NCBI GenBank assembly: GCA_963170055.1 | Contig: CAUJGJ010000467.1 | Location: forward strand, 410,901-474,900 | Length of the DNA stretch: 64,000 nucleotides | Source: Halisarca cf. caerulea | Lineage: Eukaryota; Porifera; Demospongiae; Chondrillida; Halisarcidae | Reading direction: 5' to 3' | Made by a program: the position numbers and the translations under genes | Shown here: in pieces, positions 22,304-33,715 of the stretch | How positions within the stretch are numbered: the stretch's first letter is position 1 | How the letters are laid out: every line of letters begins with the position of its first letter | The notes under the pieces: model-generated | Database searches by the model: none | Told to the model about the DNA's origin: nothing | The model's input: the letters and a program-made list of their open reading frames with translations, nothing else

Positions 22304-22995
22304 ATGTACAGAGAACACACACTCAATGTAGAGAGAACACACACTCAATGTACAGAAAACACACCACTCAATGTAGAAAGAACACATCACTCAATGAAGA
22401 GAAAACACACCACTCAATGCGGAGAGAACACATCACTCAATGAAGAGAAAACACACCACTCAATGCGGAGAGAACACATCACTCAATGTGGAGAGAACAC
22501 ACCACTCAATGTGGAGAGAACACACTTTCAATGTGGAGAGAACACACCACTGACTGTTTTATGATGGCTGAATATGGAATGGCTGAGATATTAAGCGCAG
22601 CACTTCGCCGCTCTACCGCTCTTTAGTTACCTCCCTGCACTAAATGTACAGAGAACACATCACTCAATGTGGAGAGAACATACACTCCATGTAGAGAGAA
22701 CGCACCACTCAATGTAGAGAGAACACACCACTCAATGTGGAGGGAACACAACTCAATGTACAGAGAACACATCACTCAATGTAGAGAGAACACGGCCACT
22801 CAATGTGGAGTGAATACACACTCAATGTGGAGAGAACACCACTCAATGTAGAGAGAACACCACTCAATGTAGAGAGAACACACACTCAATGTACAGAGAA
22901 CACACACTCAATGTACAGAGAACACATCACTCAATGTAGAGAGAACACAACACACAATGTACAGAGAACACACACATGGAGAGAACACACACTCA
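22304..22995. repeat. Minisatellite continuation with duplicated spacer
   Basis: Two further blocks of the same 22-27 bp unit (22304-22552 and 22645-22995), separated by a second copy of the roughly 98-bp spacer at 22552-22650. Confidence 0.93.
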
Positions 22996-23511
22996 ATGGG
23001 GTTAGACACACTAGTCTAAAGCTGCATGTGTATGTCCAGCAGTAAACTACTGCATTGTCTCACATCTGCTGATCCAAAGTCACTTGATCCAATGTGCCCT
23101 GTGCGCTATAGAGGCAAGAACAAGTGAAAGTTTGTGAAAAGTCAAACAGTAGAGATCACTGCCAAAAAGTCTCAAGAGCTAACTTGACAGTTTGAAGGTA
23201 ATCCAATCATATGCTTGTCAACTATCGTTCTTCTAGGCTGTGGAGAACACAAAACAAAATACATTATTGTTTAAATACTAGATCCTAGAGGCATCACATT
23301 GCCCACTTTATGCCATAAGAGTATCTATGCTGTAACTTCGTTAACTGTGTTTTAGTTTCCTAGCCATTCTTGCCTGACTGTGACACACCCTGCAAGGACT
23401 CTGAGCATCAAGATAGTATAATCTTTCGCCAGTACTGCATCGACGGGGCGTAGACATGTCTTCCTGTACGCTAAGGGGTAGCCCCTCCATTTCACCAATT
23501 AATTAGCTTGG
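22996..23511. other. Unassigned sequence after minisatellite
   Basis: About 500 bp without recognisable gene or repeat. Confidence 0.4.
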
Positions 23512-23747
23512 CACACAAAGCGCGCCAAAACAAGACAACAGCCAATCAGAATGCTCAACATTAAACGGAAGTAGAACTTTAGTATAAAAGCTGCTGTCCC
23601 TCGCCATTTTCTTTTGTGAGTAGTTGTTGTGTTGGTTGCAGGCTCCAATAGCGCTGAATTCAGAAAAGGGGTAACTCCGAACCCGGGTGACCAAACCGAC
23701 CAGGCTACTACCTTGCGCCCATGCTGGCGGGATCTAGGAAGCCCGTA
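23512..23747 (+). mobile_element. Promoter-like interspersed repeat, copy 2
   Basis: Aligned with 15437-15683. It includes TATAAAAGCTGCTGTCC at about 23584, TTTTGTGAGTAG, GAATTCAGAAAAGGGGTAAC and GGATCTAGGAAGCCC. Here the match continues into a downstream tandem array, so this copy may be the 5' part of a larger element reaching 25.6 kb. Confidence 0.7.
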
Positions 23748-24103
23748 GTAGTCTCCCTTAAGGGGTCCTGGAGTAAGTCTTCGGTGCGGGGCGTTAAGGG
23801 TCAGCCGCATGGCTCTACTCACCAACCTTTTGTCGGTGTACGGTCGGAGCTTGCAGATTGGGTACGGTCCTTGCTCCTTAAAGACGCGGGAGTTGTGAGT
23901 TTGAGTTCGCCCTTGCAGTGTTGCTTGCCACATGGTCCTTTGGAGGCAGGTCCGCTTCATTGGAAGTGGGAAGGGCCTGTAAGTTACCGTTCTCTTCTCC
24001 ATCTCTTTGCTGTCTAGTACCCAGCGGTGTGATGTAAGGCCCGTGAGACTTGCAGATCATCGCCCGGTTACACGTATCGTATGTGTGCCGGTGCACGGTG
24101 TCA

Positions 24104-24590
24104 GTCGGTGTACGGTCGGAGCTTGTGATTGGGTGCGTCCTTGCTCCTAGCAGACATTTTGGTGGGTGTCTGAAAGTACCCAGCGGTGACGTGTCATCGC
24201 ACGGCTACACTTTGTGTGCCACAGTCGTTGTACGGGTCGGTGTACGGTCGGAGCTTGTGATTGGGTGCGTCCTTGCTCCTAGCAGACATTTTGGTGGGTG
24301 TCTGAAAGTACCCAGCGGTGACGTGTCATCGCACGGCTACACTTTGTGTGCCACAGTCGTTGTACGGGTCGGTGTACGGTCGGAGCTTGTGATTGGGTGC
24401 GTCCTTGCTCCTAGCAGACATTTTGGTGGGTGTCTGAAAGTACCCAGCGGTGACGTGTCATCGCATGGCTACACTTTGTGTGCCACAGTCGTTGTACGGG
24501 TCGGTGTACGGTCGGAGCTTGTGATTGGGTGCGTCCTTGCTCCTAGCAGACATTTGCGAGGCGGTGTCTGAAAGTACCTGTAGTTCCAAC
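24104..24590 (+). repeat. 132-bp tandem repeat
   Basis: Units start GTCGGTGTACGGTCGGAGCT at 24104, 24236, 24368 and 24500, exactly 132 bp apart and nearly identical. A diverged partial copy lies at 23834. As 132 is 44 codons, the array is open in one frame (24050-24571, VGVRSELVIGCVLAPSRHFG repeated); with no homology I treat that as incidental. It probably belongs to the same element as 23512-23747. Confidence 0.93.
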
Positions 24591-26646
24591 CAGCGACTGT
24601 CACAAGTGTCTGCCTGAAGATTCCAGGGTAGTCTTGTGGACGATGTGCGACCTGTCTAATTGTGTTCTGGGAGAGGAACTGGTGTTGCAGCTGTTTCAGC
24701 ATTTTTTGTTGGTAGGTATTCAGTTGCTGATCCGTTTATGTGTACGTTATATCTATAAGAATGAGAATGCCTGGTCTTCGGAATTTTGTCAATTACATAT
24801 ATGTACGTAGTACATATAATTTATAATAATTGTGTACTGAAGACGTAAAATTGCTGTAATTGCTGTGCACTTTCTTGGGTCGGGTCCCTTTGTTTCATTA
24901 TTTCAGTATCTTTAGGAATCATTCATTTCTTCATTTGATTCATCCATTAAGTCTTGTGTGTGCCTTAGCTGGTGGTGTAGCCGTTTAAAATGCCAAAACT
25001 TAGTAGTATATAACCTGAAACTTGAATTTCAATTTTGTCATTTTTATAGAACCTGTGGCGGCAGCATGGTGGTGCTCGCTTTGTGGGGTAGCTGTGCAGT
25101 TGCAGGAGCTCAACACCAGTGGATGGGCATCCGTGGTACTCGATGTGTAGGACGTAATGGTTCCACTACCCTGAAATCCTGCCTGCTCGAGTAGCCTTTC
25201 CAATTAGCTACTGAACTGATTGATGTTGTCCATCTCCTCCATGTTGCTGGACCTGTCCTACCAAGACGACCTGAATCTGGTGCATTGTGGTGCTTGGACT
25301 AGTCTGAGTAGTGTCAGTGTTCAGGTGTCCAGCAGCTGATTGGCGTCCGTGGTACTCGTTGTGTAGGATGTAATGGTTCCACAGCCCTGAAGTCTTGCCC
25401 GCTCGAGTAGCCAGTCCACCCTGTCCATCGATTGATCTGTTCAAAGTGGCACCTCCCAGTGATGTCTAGTCCGGATCCCCTTGTGATGATTCCACAGATG
25501 CAACTGGTCTGACGGTAGACTTGTCACAGCCTGGCTTTTGGGGCATGATGTACCTCCCCGTCCTCGCCGGATGCCCTGGGCACACGAGTTAGTCGTGTGG
25601 CAAAGAGAGGTACGAGAATGACTGCTATTTATAGCTATACTGCATGTTGACAATTACATAGCTAGCATTTAATTTTGCATATTATGACACTATTTGGTTG
25701 GTTCTCTAATACTGTTTTGTGTTTTATAATATTATATTCACAAACTCTATACTTGTTAGGTTTGACCGTATATATGCTAGGATATTATGCATTTGATTGA
25801 TATACTCAGTTGTTAAATTGAAATATATTTCACTAGTATTCGAATTCAGACTGAGATTGATTGCATGGTATTTACAATGGGTAGCTCCCATGTACAGTAG
25901 TTGGTTCACTTGCTCAGTAGCTGGTTGGTGCACCACACCCAAAACAATGCTAGGACTCCACATGGGGCCAATGCAGCAATGCGTGACAAACTCTGCAAGA
26001 TAACTTGTAATTTTGTAGTACACCCATTACAGGCTTACTGCATATTCTCTAAATCAATTTGTCACACCTAGTTTCACAAAAATTTCCTTTGACAAGAAGT
26101 ATAGAATTTATGTAGAATTGTTTTCCAGAACCTATACCTTTGAGAATGGCTGATGAAACTTTGGAATTAATTAAGGAACGAATACTTAGGCTATTACAAA
26201 CATAATGTACATGGTTATAGTAATCTCAAGTGTAGTGAAAGGAACATTAAAGTGCAGCTCTCTAGTACATAGTTTGCAAGTTTTGAGGGATAGCTCATCA
26301 CATTGTTATGCCTAGCTGCCATTTTGTCAGTCCCACTCAACAGTATGCCTACCCCAACAGAACAAAAACAGCAAATAATTATCTATTGGTAAAATCATTA
26401 TAATTGTCAAGTTATATGCAAAAGTAAAATGAAACGTTTTAGCTAAAATATGCATCATTATGACCATGTAGTTACTTCTGTGCATGTAGTGATCTCCTAG
26501 CTATAAGTCTGGGGTGTGTATATCTGTGTGTTGTTCTGATGTTCTTCTGTGCTAGTGGTGGTGCTTGCTGTGTGTGCAGTGGGTAGTGGTGCATGTGTGT
26601 CTGGTTGTGCAGCATGGAGTGGGTACTGTAGAATATGTGGTGTGTA
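24591..26646. other. Unassigned, possibly transposon-derived sequence
   Basis: Contains two diverged copies of a block with GTGTAGGA(C/T)GTAATGGTTCCA and GCTCGAGTAGCC (about 25135-25200 and 25350-25415). The minus frame at 25724-26023 (GPMWSPSIVLGVVHQPATEQ) is open but not recognised. 25.7-26.5 kb is AT-rich with no supported gene. Confidence 0.4.
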
Positions 26647-27935
26647 CTAATGTATTGCATGTGGAGTGTAAAATGGTGTAGGGTATGGAGCATATTGTGA
26701 TATAGGTGGAGAGTGTGTCATGAATGGTAGTGGCTGTGCATGGTGTGGAGGTGCGGATGGCTGAGGGAATGTGGCTGGCGTCTGGGGTGATGTGCTGGGG
26801 ATCGCAGGAGTTGTGGCTGTCTTGTTGCTAGACACTGAGTGACTATCCTCCTGCCCTTGTGCACTTTCCACCTACAAGAGTAGTATTCAGTTGTATATAT
26901 AGGCTTAACCATACACAAGCTTACTATGTACTTTAGCTCCTTCTGTTGAGGTGTGGAAAGTTACATCTGTGCTTCTTCTTACACCCATTTGTGATGTTAA
27001 AGAATTTACACAATTTAGTGTTACATAGGGTATTTATAACCGTCCAGAAATATAATGCAAAAATGGCCATCTCAAAATAGCTTCACAATTTATCGATCAT
27101 TTCTACTTAGTTGACAAGATTTTCGCTGAGTTCTTCTTACTGTACGAAAGTTGTATATATTCCACGCTTGACAGTACTTAACTAGCGATTGTTTCTATTG
27201 TCTGAAGGAAGATAGCCAGCTAGGAATACATAGCAGTTTTAGACGAACTTTGCCTTGGTTAGACCTTTAGATCCCTCTCAATTCCCATTAAACAACACGA
27301 AAAGACAGAACAAGTGATGAGCTATCGGAAAATCGTTCCGGGCTATAGGTTATAATCTTCCGTAAGAAAGTTATAACCGAGAAACCTGTTTTTTCACCCT
27401 TCAAACGGCCAAAATTTAGCATAAATGGTCCAATTGCGAAAAACTGCTTGAATGTAGCACTATGCCCAGAACGATTTTCGCAAACCGAAACATCTTAAAA
27501 TTCCATCGAAAATGCATTTGGTGAGATTCGAAGGCATCTGAGGTCTAACCAAGCGACTTCATCTTCACCCTCAACAAAAGTGCCATTTTCGTGACGTTTC
27601 ACGGATACATAGGCATAGCGTCACAAAAGTCGCCTTCTTCCCCCATTCTGTTGATACGTGAAATTTCATACGTCATCTGAAAGACGCCAAATGATGCATT
27701 AAAAACAGTCGCTAATTGACGATGTTGAAAACAAGCACCGCCCACAATCGGAACAAGCAACAGACGGTTATAAACACCCTGTGTAGTAGACTTTTCTATT
27801 GGAAAGGACCAAACATCATAAATGTACATACATAATACCAGAACATTTGAAATGCGAGGTGTACTTACTGTGCTGTTTAGGCTTGCCAGCTTTGTCAAAA
27901 TAATTATTGACAAACTGAAAACCCTTGCCAGACAT
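26647..27935 (-). CDS. Possible small gene of unknown function (108 aa)
   Basis: Three-exon model with consistent phase: 27869-27935 (MSGKGFQFVNNYFDKAGKPK, QH), 26932-26966, and 26647-26871 ending PTPFYTPHAIH stop. The last exon is rich in Ser, Thr, Pro and His and looks disordered. The first donor (CACA|GTAAGT) and last acceptor (TCTTGTAG) are good; the middle acceptor (AAGCACAG) is weak. Intron 1 contains the 760-bp TIR element at 27024-27783. An alternative frame over the middle exon contains a CCCH-type zinc-finger spacing, so the middle exon is uncertain. I do not recognise the family. Confidence 0.4.
27024..27783 (-). mobile_element. 760-bp non-autonomous TIR element, copy 1 (CACAGGGT family)
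   Basis: Inverted ends CATAGGGTATTTATAACCG (left) and the complement of CACAGGGTGTTTATAACCG (right), flanked by TA on both sides. The whole interior is the reverse complement of the copy at 32957-33715. No transposase is present. CAC-starting ends and 2-bp target duplications resemble EnSpm/CACTA elements; that assignment is inference. Confidence 0.88.
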
Positions 27936-28274
27936 TCTTAGACTACAATACTCTGAATGCTATGGCCACTTAGCTGTCCAGCTTTAAATATGTGCATGGA
28001 TTGCATAGCTGGGGGTTCAGTGGAGGTATGATTTTGATGAATGGTTTACCATCTGTTTAGGCTAGGCAATACTATTAGAGCTTGGGACTATAAGGTGCTT
28101 ATGAGAAATTATTTGTGCAGGAACTCTACAACTGCCATGGTACTTTGATAATGGGCAAGGAGAAATGGCGGAAAAAGAGGAAATGGCAAAATGGTTGAAA
28201 CAGAGGAAATGCTCTCAGTAAGCATTTGCCATATATTATTTGACCACACCCACATGCCCAAATGTGTCTACGCA
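27936..28274. other. Left flank of 63-bp satellite
   Basis: Unique sequence up to about 28205, then a roughly 80-bp stretch (AGTAAGCATTTGCCATATAT onward, with GACCACACCCACATGCCCAA) that recurs at about 32655 and 35935. It marks the left edge of the satellite in each case. Confidence 0.8.
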
Positions 28275-31200
28275 CTGTAATGTAAATTTTAACCTCAGGA
28301 TGTGTTCCCTTTGATGCGGGAAGCCATGTGGTGTGGTGGGAAATGTAAATTTTCACCTATGATGTGTTCCCTTTGATGCGGGAAGCCATGTGGTGTCGTG
28401 GGAAATGTAAATTTTCACCACAGGATGTGTTCCTTTTGATGTGGGAAGCCATGCGGTGTGGTGGGAAATGTAAATTTTAACTTCAGGATGTGTTCCCTTT
28501 AATGCGGGAAGAAATGTGGTGTGGTGGGAAATGTAAATTTACACCTATGATGCATTCCCTTTGATGCAGGAAGCCATGCGGTGTGGTGGGAAATGTAAAT
28601 TTTCACCTCAGGATGTGTTCCCTTTGATGCGGGAAGCCATGCGGTGTGGTGGGAAATGTAAATTTTAACTTCAGAATGTGTTCCCTTTGATGCGGGAAGC
28701 GATATGGTGTTGCGGGAAATGTAAATTTCCACCTCAGCATGTGTTCCATTTGATGCGGGTAGCCATGTGGTGTGGTGGGAAATGTAAATTTACACCTATG
28801 ATGTGTACCCTTTGATGTGGGAAGCCATGTGGTGTTGTGGGAAATGTAAATTTACACCTCAGGATGTGTTCCCTATGATGCGGGAAGCCATGTGATGTGA
28901 TGGGAAATGTAAATTTACACCGATGATGTGATCCCTTTGATGCGGGAAGCCATGTGGTGTTGTGGGAAATGTAAATTTTCACCTCAGGATGTGTTCCCTT
29001 TGCTGCGGGAAGCCATGTGGTGTGGTGAGAAATGTAAATTTTAACTTCAGGATGTGTTCCCTTTGATGCGGGAAGCCATGTGGTGTGGTGTGAAATGTAA
29101 ATTTTCACCTCAGGATGTGTTCCCTTTGATGCGGGAAGCCATGTGGTATGCTGGGAAATGTAAATTTTCACCTCAGGATGTGCTCCCTTTGATGCGGGAA
29201 GCCATGTTGTATCGTGGGAAATGTAAATTTTCACCTCAGGATGTGTTCCCTCTGATGAAGAAAGCAATGTGCTGTCGTGGAAAATGTAAATTTTCACCTC
29301 AGGATGTGTTCATTTTAATGCGGGAAGCCATGTGGTGTGGTGGGAAATGTAAATTTTCACCTATGATGTGTTCCCTTTCATGCGGGAAGCCATGTGGTGT
29401 GGTGAGAAATGTAAATTTTCACCTATGATGTGTTCCCTTTGATGCGGGAAGCCATGTGGTGGGGTGAGAAATGTAAATTTTCACCTCAGGATGTGTTCCC
29501 TTTGATGCGGGAAGCCATGTTGTATCGTGGGAATGTAAATTTTCACCTCAGGATGTGTTCCCTCTGATGAAGAAAGCAATGTGCTGTCGTGGAAAATGTA
29601 AATTTTCACCTCAGGATGTGTTCATTTTAATGCGGGAAGCCATGTGGTGTGGTGGGAAATGTAAATTTACACCTATGATGTGTTCCCTTTGATGCGGGAA
29701 GCCATGTGGTGGGGTGAGAAATGTAAATTTTCACCTCAGGATGTGTTCCCTTTGATGCGGGAAGCCATGTTGTATCGTGGGAAATGTAAATTTTCACCTC
29801 AGGATGTGTTCCCTCTGATGAAGAAAGCAATGTGCTGTCGTGGAAAATGTAAATTTTCACCTCAGGATGTGTTCCCTCTGATGAAGAAAGCAATGTGCTG
29901 TCGTGGAAAATGTAAATTTTCACCTCAGGATGTGTTCATTTTAATGCGGGAAGCCATGTGGTGTGGTGGGAAACGTAAATTTTCACCTATGATGTGTTCC
30001 CTTTGATGCGGGAAGCCATGTGGTGGGGTGAGAAATGTAAATTTTCACCTCAGGATGTGTTCCCTTTGATGCGGGAAGCCATGTTGTATCGTGGGAAATG
30101 TAAATTTTCACCTCAGGATGTGTTCCCTCTGATGAAGAAAGCAATGTGCTGTCGTGGAAAATGTAAATTTTCACCTCAGGATGTGTTCATTTTAATGCGG
30201 GAAGCCATGTGGTGTGGTGGGAAATGTAAATTTTCACCTATGATGTGTTCCCTTTGATGCGGGAAGCCATGTGATGTGATGGGAAATGTAAATTTACACC
30301 TATGATGTGTTCCCTTTGATGCGGGAAGCCATGTGGTGTGGTGGGAAATGTAAATTTTCACCTCAGGATGTGTTAACTTTGATGCGGGGAGCCATGTGGT
30401 GTGGTGGGAAATGTAAATTTTCACCTCAGGATGCGTTCCATTTGATGCGGGAAGCCATGTGGTGTGGTGGGAAATGTAAATTTTACACCTATGATGTGTT
30501 CCCTTTAATGCAAGAAGCCATGTGGTGTTGTGGGAAATGTAAATTTTCACCTCAGGATGTGTTCCCTTTGATGCGGGAAGCCATGTGGTATGCTGGGAAA
30601 TGTAAATTTTCACCTCAGGATGTGTTCCCTTTGCTGCGGGAAGCCATGTGGTGTGGTGGGAAATGTAAATTTTCACCTCAGGATGCGTTCCATTTGATGC
30701 GGGAAGCCATGTGGTGTGGTGGGAAATGTAAATTTTACACCTATGATGTGTTCCCTTTAATGCAAGAAGCCATGTGGTGTTGTGGGAAATGTAAATTTTC
30801 ACCTCAGGATGTGTTCCCTTTGATGCGGGAAGCCATGTGGTATGCTGGGAAATGTAAATTTTCACCTCAGGATGTGTTCCCTTTGCTGCGGGAAGCCATG
30901 TGGTGTGGTGGGAAATGTAAATTTTAACTTCAGGATGTGTTCCCTTTGATGCGGGAAGCCATGTGATGTGATGGAAAATGTAAATTTACACCTATGATGT
31001 GTTCCCTTTGATGCGGGAAGCCATGTGGTGTTGTGGGAAATGTAAATTTTCACCTCAGGATGTGTTAACTTTGATGCGGGGAGCCATGTGGTGTGGTGGG
31101 TAATGTAAATTTTCACCTCAGGATGCGTTCCATTTGATGCGGGAAGCCATGTGGTGTGGTGGGAAATGTAAATTTTACACCTATGATGTGTTTCCTTTTA

Positions 31201-31985
31201 TGCAAGAAGCCATGTGGTGTTGTGGGAAATGTAAATTTTCACCTCAGGATGTGTTCCCTTTGATGCGGGAAGCCATGTGGTATGCTGGGAAATGTAAATT
31301 TTCACCTCAGGATGTGCTCCCTTTGATGCGGGAAGCCATGTGGTGTGGTGGGAAATGTAAATTTACACCTATGATGTGTTCCCTTCGATGCGGGAAGCCA
31401 TGTGGTGTGGTGAGAAATGTAAATTTTCACCTCAGGATGTGTTCCTTTTGATGTGGGAAGCCATGTGGTGTGGTGGGAAATGTAAATTTTCACCTCAGGA
31501 TGTGTTCAATTTGATGCGGGAAGCCATGTGCTGTCGTGGAAAATGTAAATTTTCACCTCAGGATGTGTTCAATTTGATGCGGGAAGCCATGTGGTGTGGT
31601 GGGAAATGTAAATTTACACCTATGATGTGTTCCCTTCGATGCGGGAAGCCATGTGGTGTGGTGAGAAATGTAAATTTTCACCTCAGGATGTGTTCCTTTT
31701 GATGTGGGAAGCCATGTGGTGTGGTGGGAAATGTAAATTTTCACCTCAGGATGTGTTCAATTTGATGCGGGAAGCCATGTGGTGTGGTGGGAAATGTAAA
31801 TTTTCACCTCAGGATGTGTTCAATTTGATGCGGAAAGTCATGTGGTGTGGTGGGAAATGTAAATTTTCACCTCAGGATGTGTTCAATTTGATGCGGAAAG
31901 TCATGTGGTGTGGTGGGAAATGTAAATTTTCACCTCAGGATGTGTTCAATTTGATGCGGGAAGCCATGTGGTGTGGCGGGAAATG
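28275..31985. repeat. 63-bp satellite array, main block
   Basis: About 59 copies of a 62-63 bp unit: GATGTGTTCCCTTTGATGCG, GGAAGCCATGTGGTGTGGTG, GGAAATGTAAATTTTCACCT, CAG. Variants with CTATGATGTG (one base shorter) recur, and multi-unit blocks are duplicated (for example 30421-30660 and 30661-30900). As 63 is 21 codons, long frames are open on both strands; they are not genes. Confidence 0.97.
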
Positions 31986-32640
31986 TGTTGCATGGTGTTG
32001 TATGGTGTTGTATGGTGTTGTATGGTGTTGTATGGTGTTGTATGGTACTGTATAGGGTTATATGGTGTGCAGGGTTGTATGGTGTTGTATGGTATTGTAT
32101 GGTGTTGTGTTGTATGGTGTTGTATGGTGTTGTATGGTGCTGTATAAGGTTATATGGTGTGTAGGGTTGTATGGTGTTGTATGGTATTGTATGGTGTTTT
32201 ATGGTGTTGTATGATGTTGTATGGTGTTGTATGGTGTTGTATGGTGCTGTATAGGGTTATATGGTGTGTAGGGTTGTATTGTGTTGTATGGTATTGTATG
32301 GTGTTGTATGATGTATTTTGTAGTATGGTGTTGTATGGTGTTGTATGGTGTTGTATGGTGTTGTATGGTGTTGTATGGAGTTGTATGGTGCTGTATAGGG
32401 TTATATGGTGTATAGGGTTGTATGGTGTTGTATTTTGTAGTATGTTGTTGTATGGTGTTGTATGGTGTTGTATGGTGTTGTATGGTGTTGCATGGTGCTG
32501 TATAGGGTTATGTGGTGTGCAGGGTTGTATGGTGTTGCATGGTGTTGTATGGTGTTGTATGGTGTTGTATGGTGTTGTATGGAGTTGCATGGTTTTGTAT
32601 GGTGTTGTATGGTGTTGTATGGTGTTCTATAGTATACAGT
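31986..32640. repeat. 10-bp satellite (TGTTGTATGG) with about 107-bp super-repeat
   Basis: Tandem TGTTGTATGG units broken at intervals by CTGTATAGGGTTATATGGTG, giving a super-repeat near 107 bp. VLYGVVWCCM-type frames and their TPYNTIQHH complements are artefacts. Confidence 0.95.
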
Positions 32641-32956
32641 ACAGTGAAAATGCCTCAGTAAGCATTTGCCATATATTATTTGACCACACCCATATGCCCA
32701 AATGTGTCTACATACTGTAATATAAATTTTCACCTGAGGATGTGTTCCTTTTGATGCAGGAAGCCATGTGGTGTGTTGGGTAATGTAAATTTTCACCGCA
32801 GGATGTGTTCCTTTTGATGCGGGAAGCCATGTGGTGTGGCGGGAAATGTGTTGTATGGTGCTGTATAGGGTTATATGGTGTGCAGGGTTGTATGGTGTTG
32901 TATGGTGTTGTATGGTGTTGTATGGTGTTGTATGGTGTTATATGGTGTTGTATATT
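32641..32956. repeat. Repeated array edge, 63-bp and 10-bp units
   Basis: A second copy of the AGTAAGCATTTGCC edge (32658-32720), two or three 63-bp units (32720-32850), the same junction into the 10-bp satellite as at 31985 (GGCGGGAAATGTGTTG), and a short 10-bp block up to 32956. Confidence 0.9.
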
Positions 32957-33715
32957 CACAGGGTGTTTATAACCGTCTGTTGCTTGTTCCGATTGTGGGC
33001 GGTGCTTGTTTTCTACGTCATCAATTAGCGGCTGTTTTTAATGCGTCATTTGGCGTCTATTGGATGACGTACGAAATTTCACGTATCAACAGAATGGGGG
33101 AAGAAGGCGACTTTTGTGACGTTTTGCATACGTATCCGTGAAACGTCACGAAAATGGCACTTTTGTTGAGGGGGAAGATGAAGTCGCTTGGTTAGACCTC
33201 AGATGCCTTCGAATCTCACCAAATCCAACTTCGATGGAATTTTAAGATGTTTCGGTTTGCGAAAATCGTTCTGGGCATAGTGCTACAATCAAGCAGTTTT
33301 TCGCAATTGGACCATTTATGCTAAATTTTGGCCGTTTGAAGGGTGAAAAAACAGGTTTTTCGGTTATAACTTTCTTACGGAAGATTATAACCTATAGCCC
33401 GGAACGATTTTCCAATAGCTCACCACTTGTTCTGTCTTTTCGTGTTGTTTAATGGGAATTGAGAGGGATCTAAGGTCTAACCAAGGCGAAGTTTGTCTAA
33501 AACTGCTATGTATTCCTAGCTGGCTATCTTCCTTCAGACAATAGAAACAATCGCTAGTTAAGTACCAACGTGCGCGGAATATATACAACATTCGTCCAGT
33601 AAGAAGAACTGGGCGAAAATCTGGTCAATGAAGTAGAAACGATCGATAATTTGTGAGGCTATTTCAAGATGGCCATTTTTGCATTTTATTCCCGGACGGT
33701 TATAAATACCCTGTG
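32957..33715 (+). mobile_element. 759-bp non-autonomous TIR element, copy 2 (CACAGGGT family)
   Basis: Ends CACAGGGTGTTTATAACCG and the complement of CACAGGGTATTTATAACCG, flanked by TT on each side. It is inserted inside the 10-bp satellite and inverted relative to 27024-27783. A short frame (VYNRLLLVPIVGGACF) is open in both copies but I cannot link it to any protein. Confidence 0.9.

Noticed and set aside
19819..23045. WREHTTQC / ENTPLNVERTHHSM frames
   Set aside because: Unit-length artefacts of the 22-27 bp minisatellite; they shift with each unit variant.
24050..24571. 173-codon frame over the 132-bp repeats
   Set aside because: Open because 132 is a multiple of three; no homology, and the units are nearly identical at the DNA level without a silent-site pattern.
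28499..32055. Frames of MKIYISHHTTWLPASKGTHP and MFPLMREAMWCGGKCKFSPQ type, up to 229 codons
   Set aside because: The 63-bp unit is 21 codons long, so open frames persist automatically; no start, signal or domain, and both strands are open.
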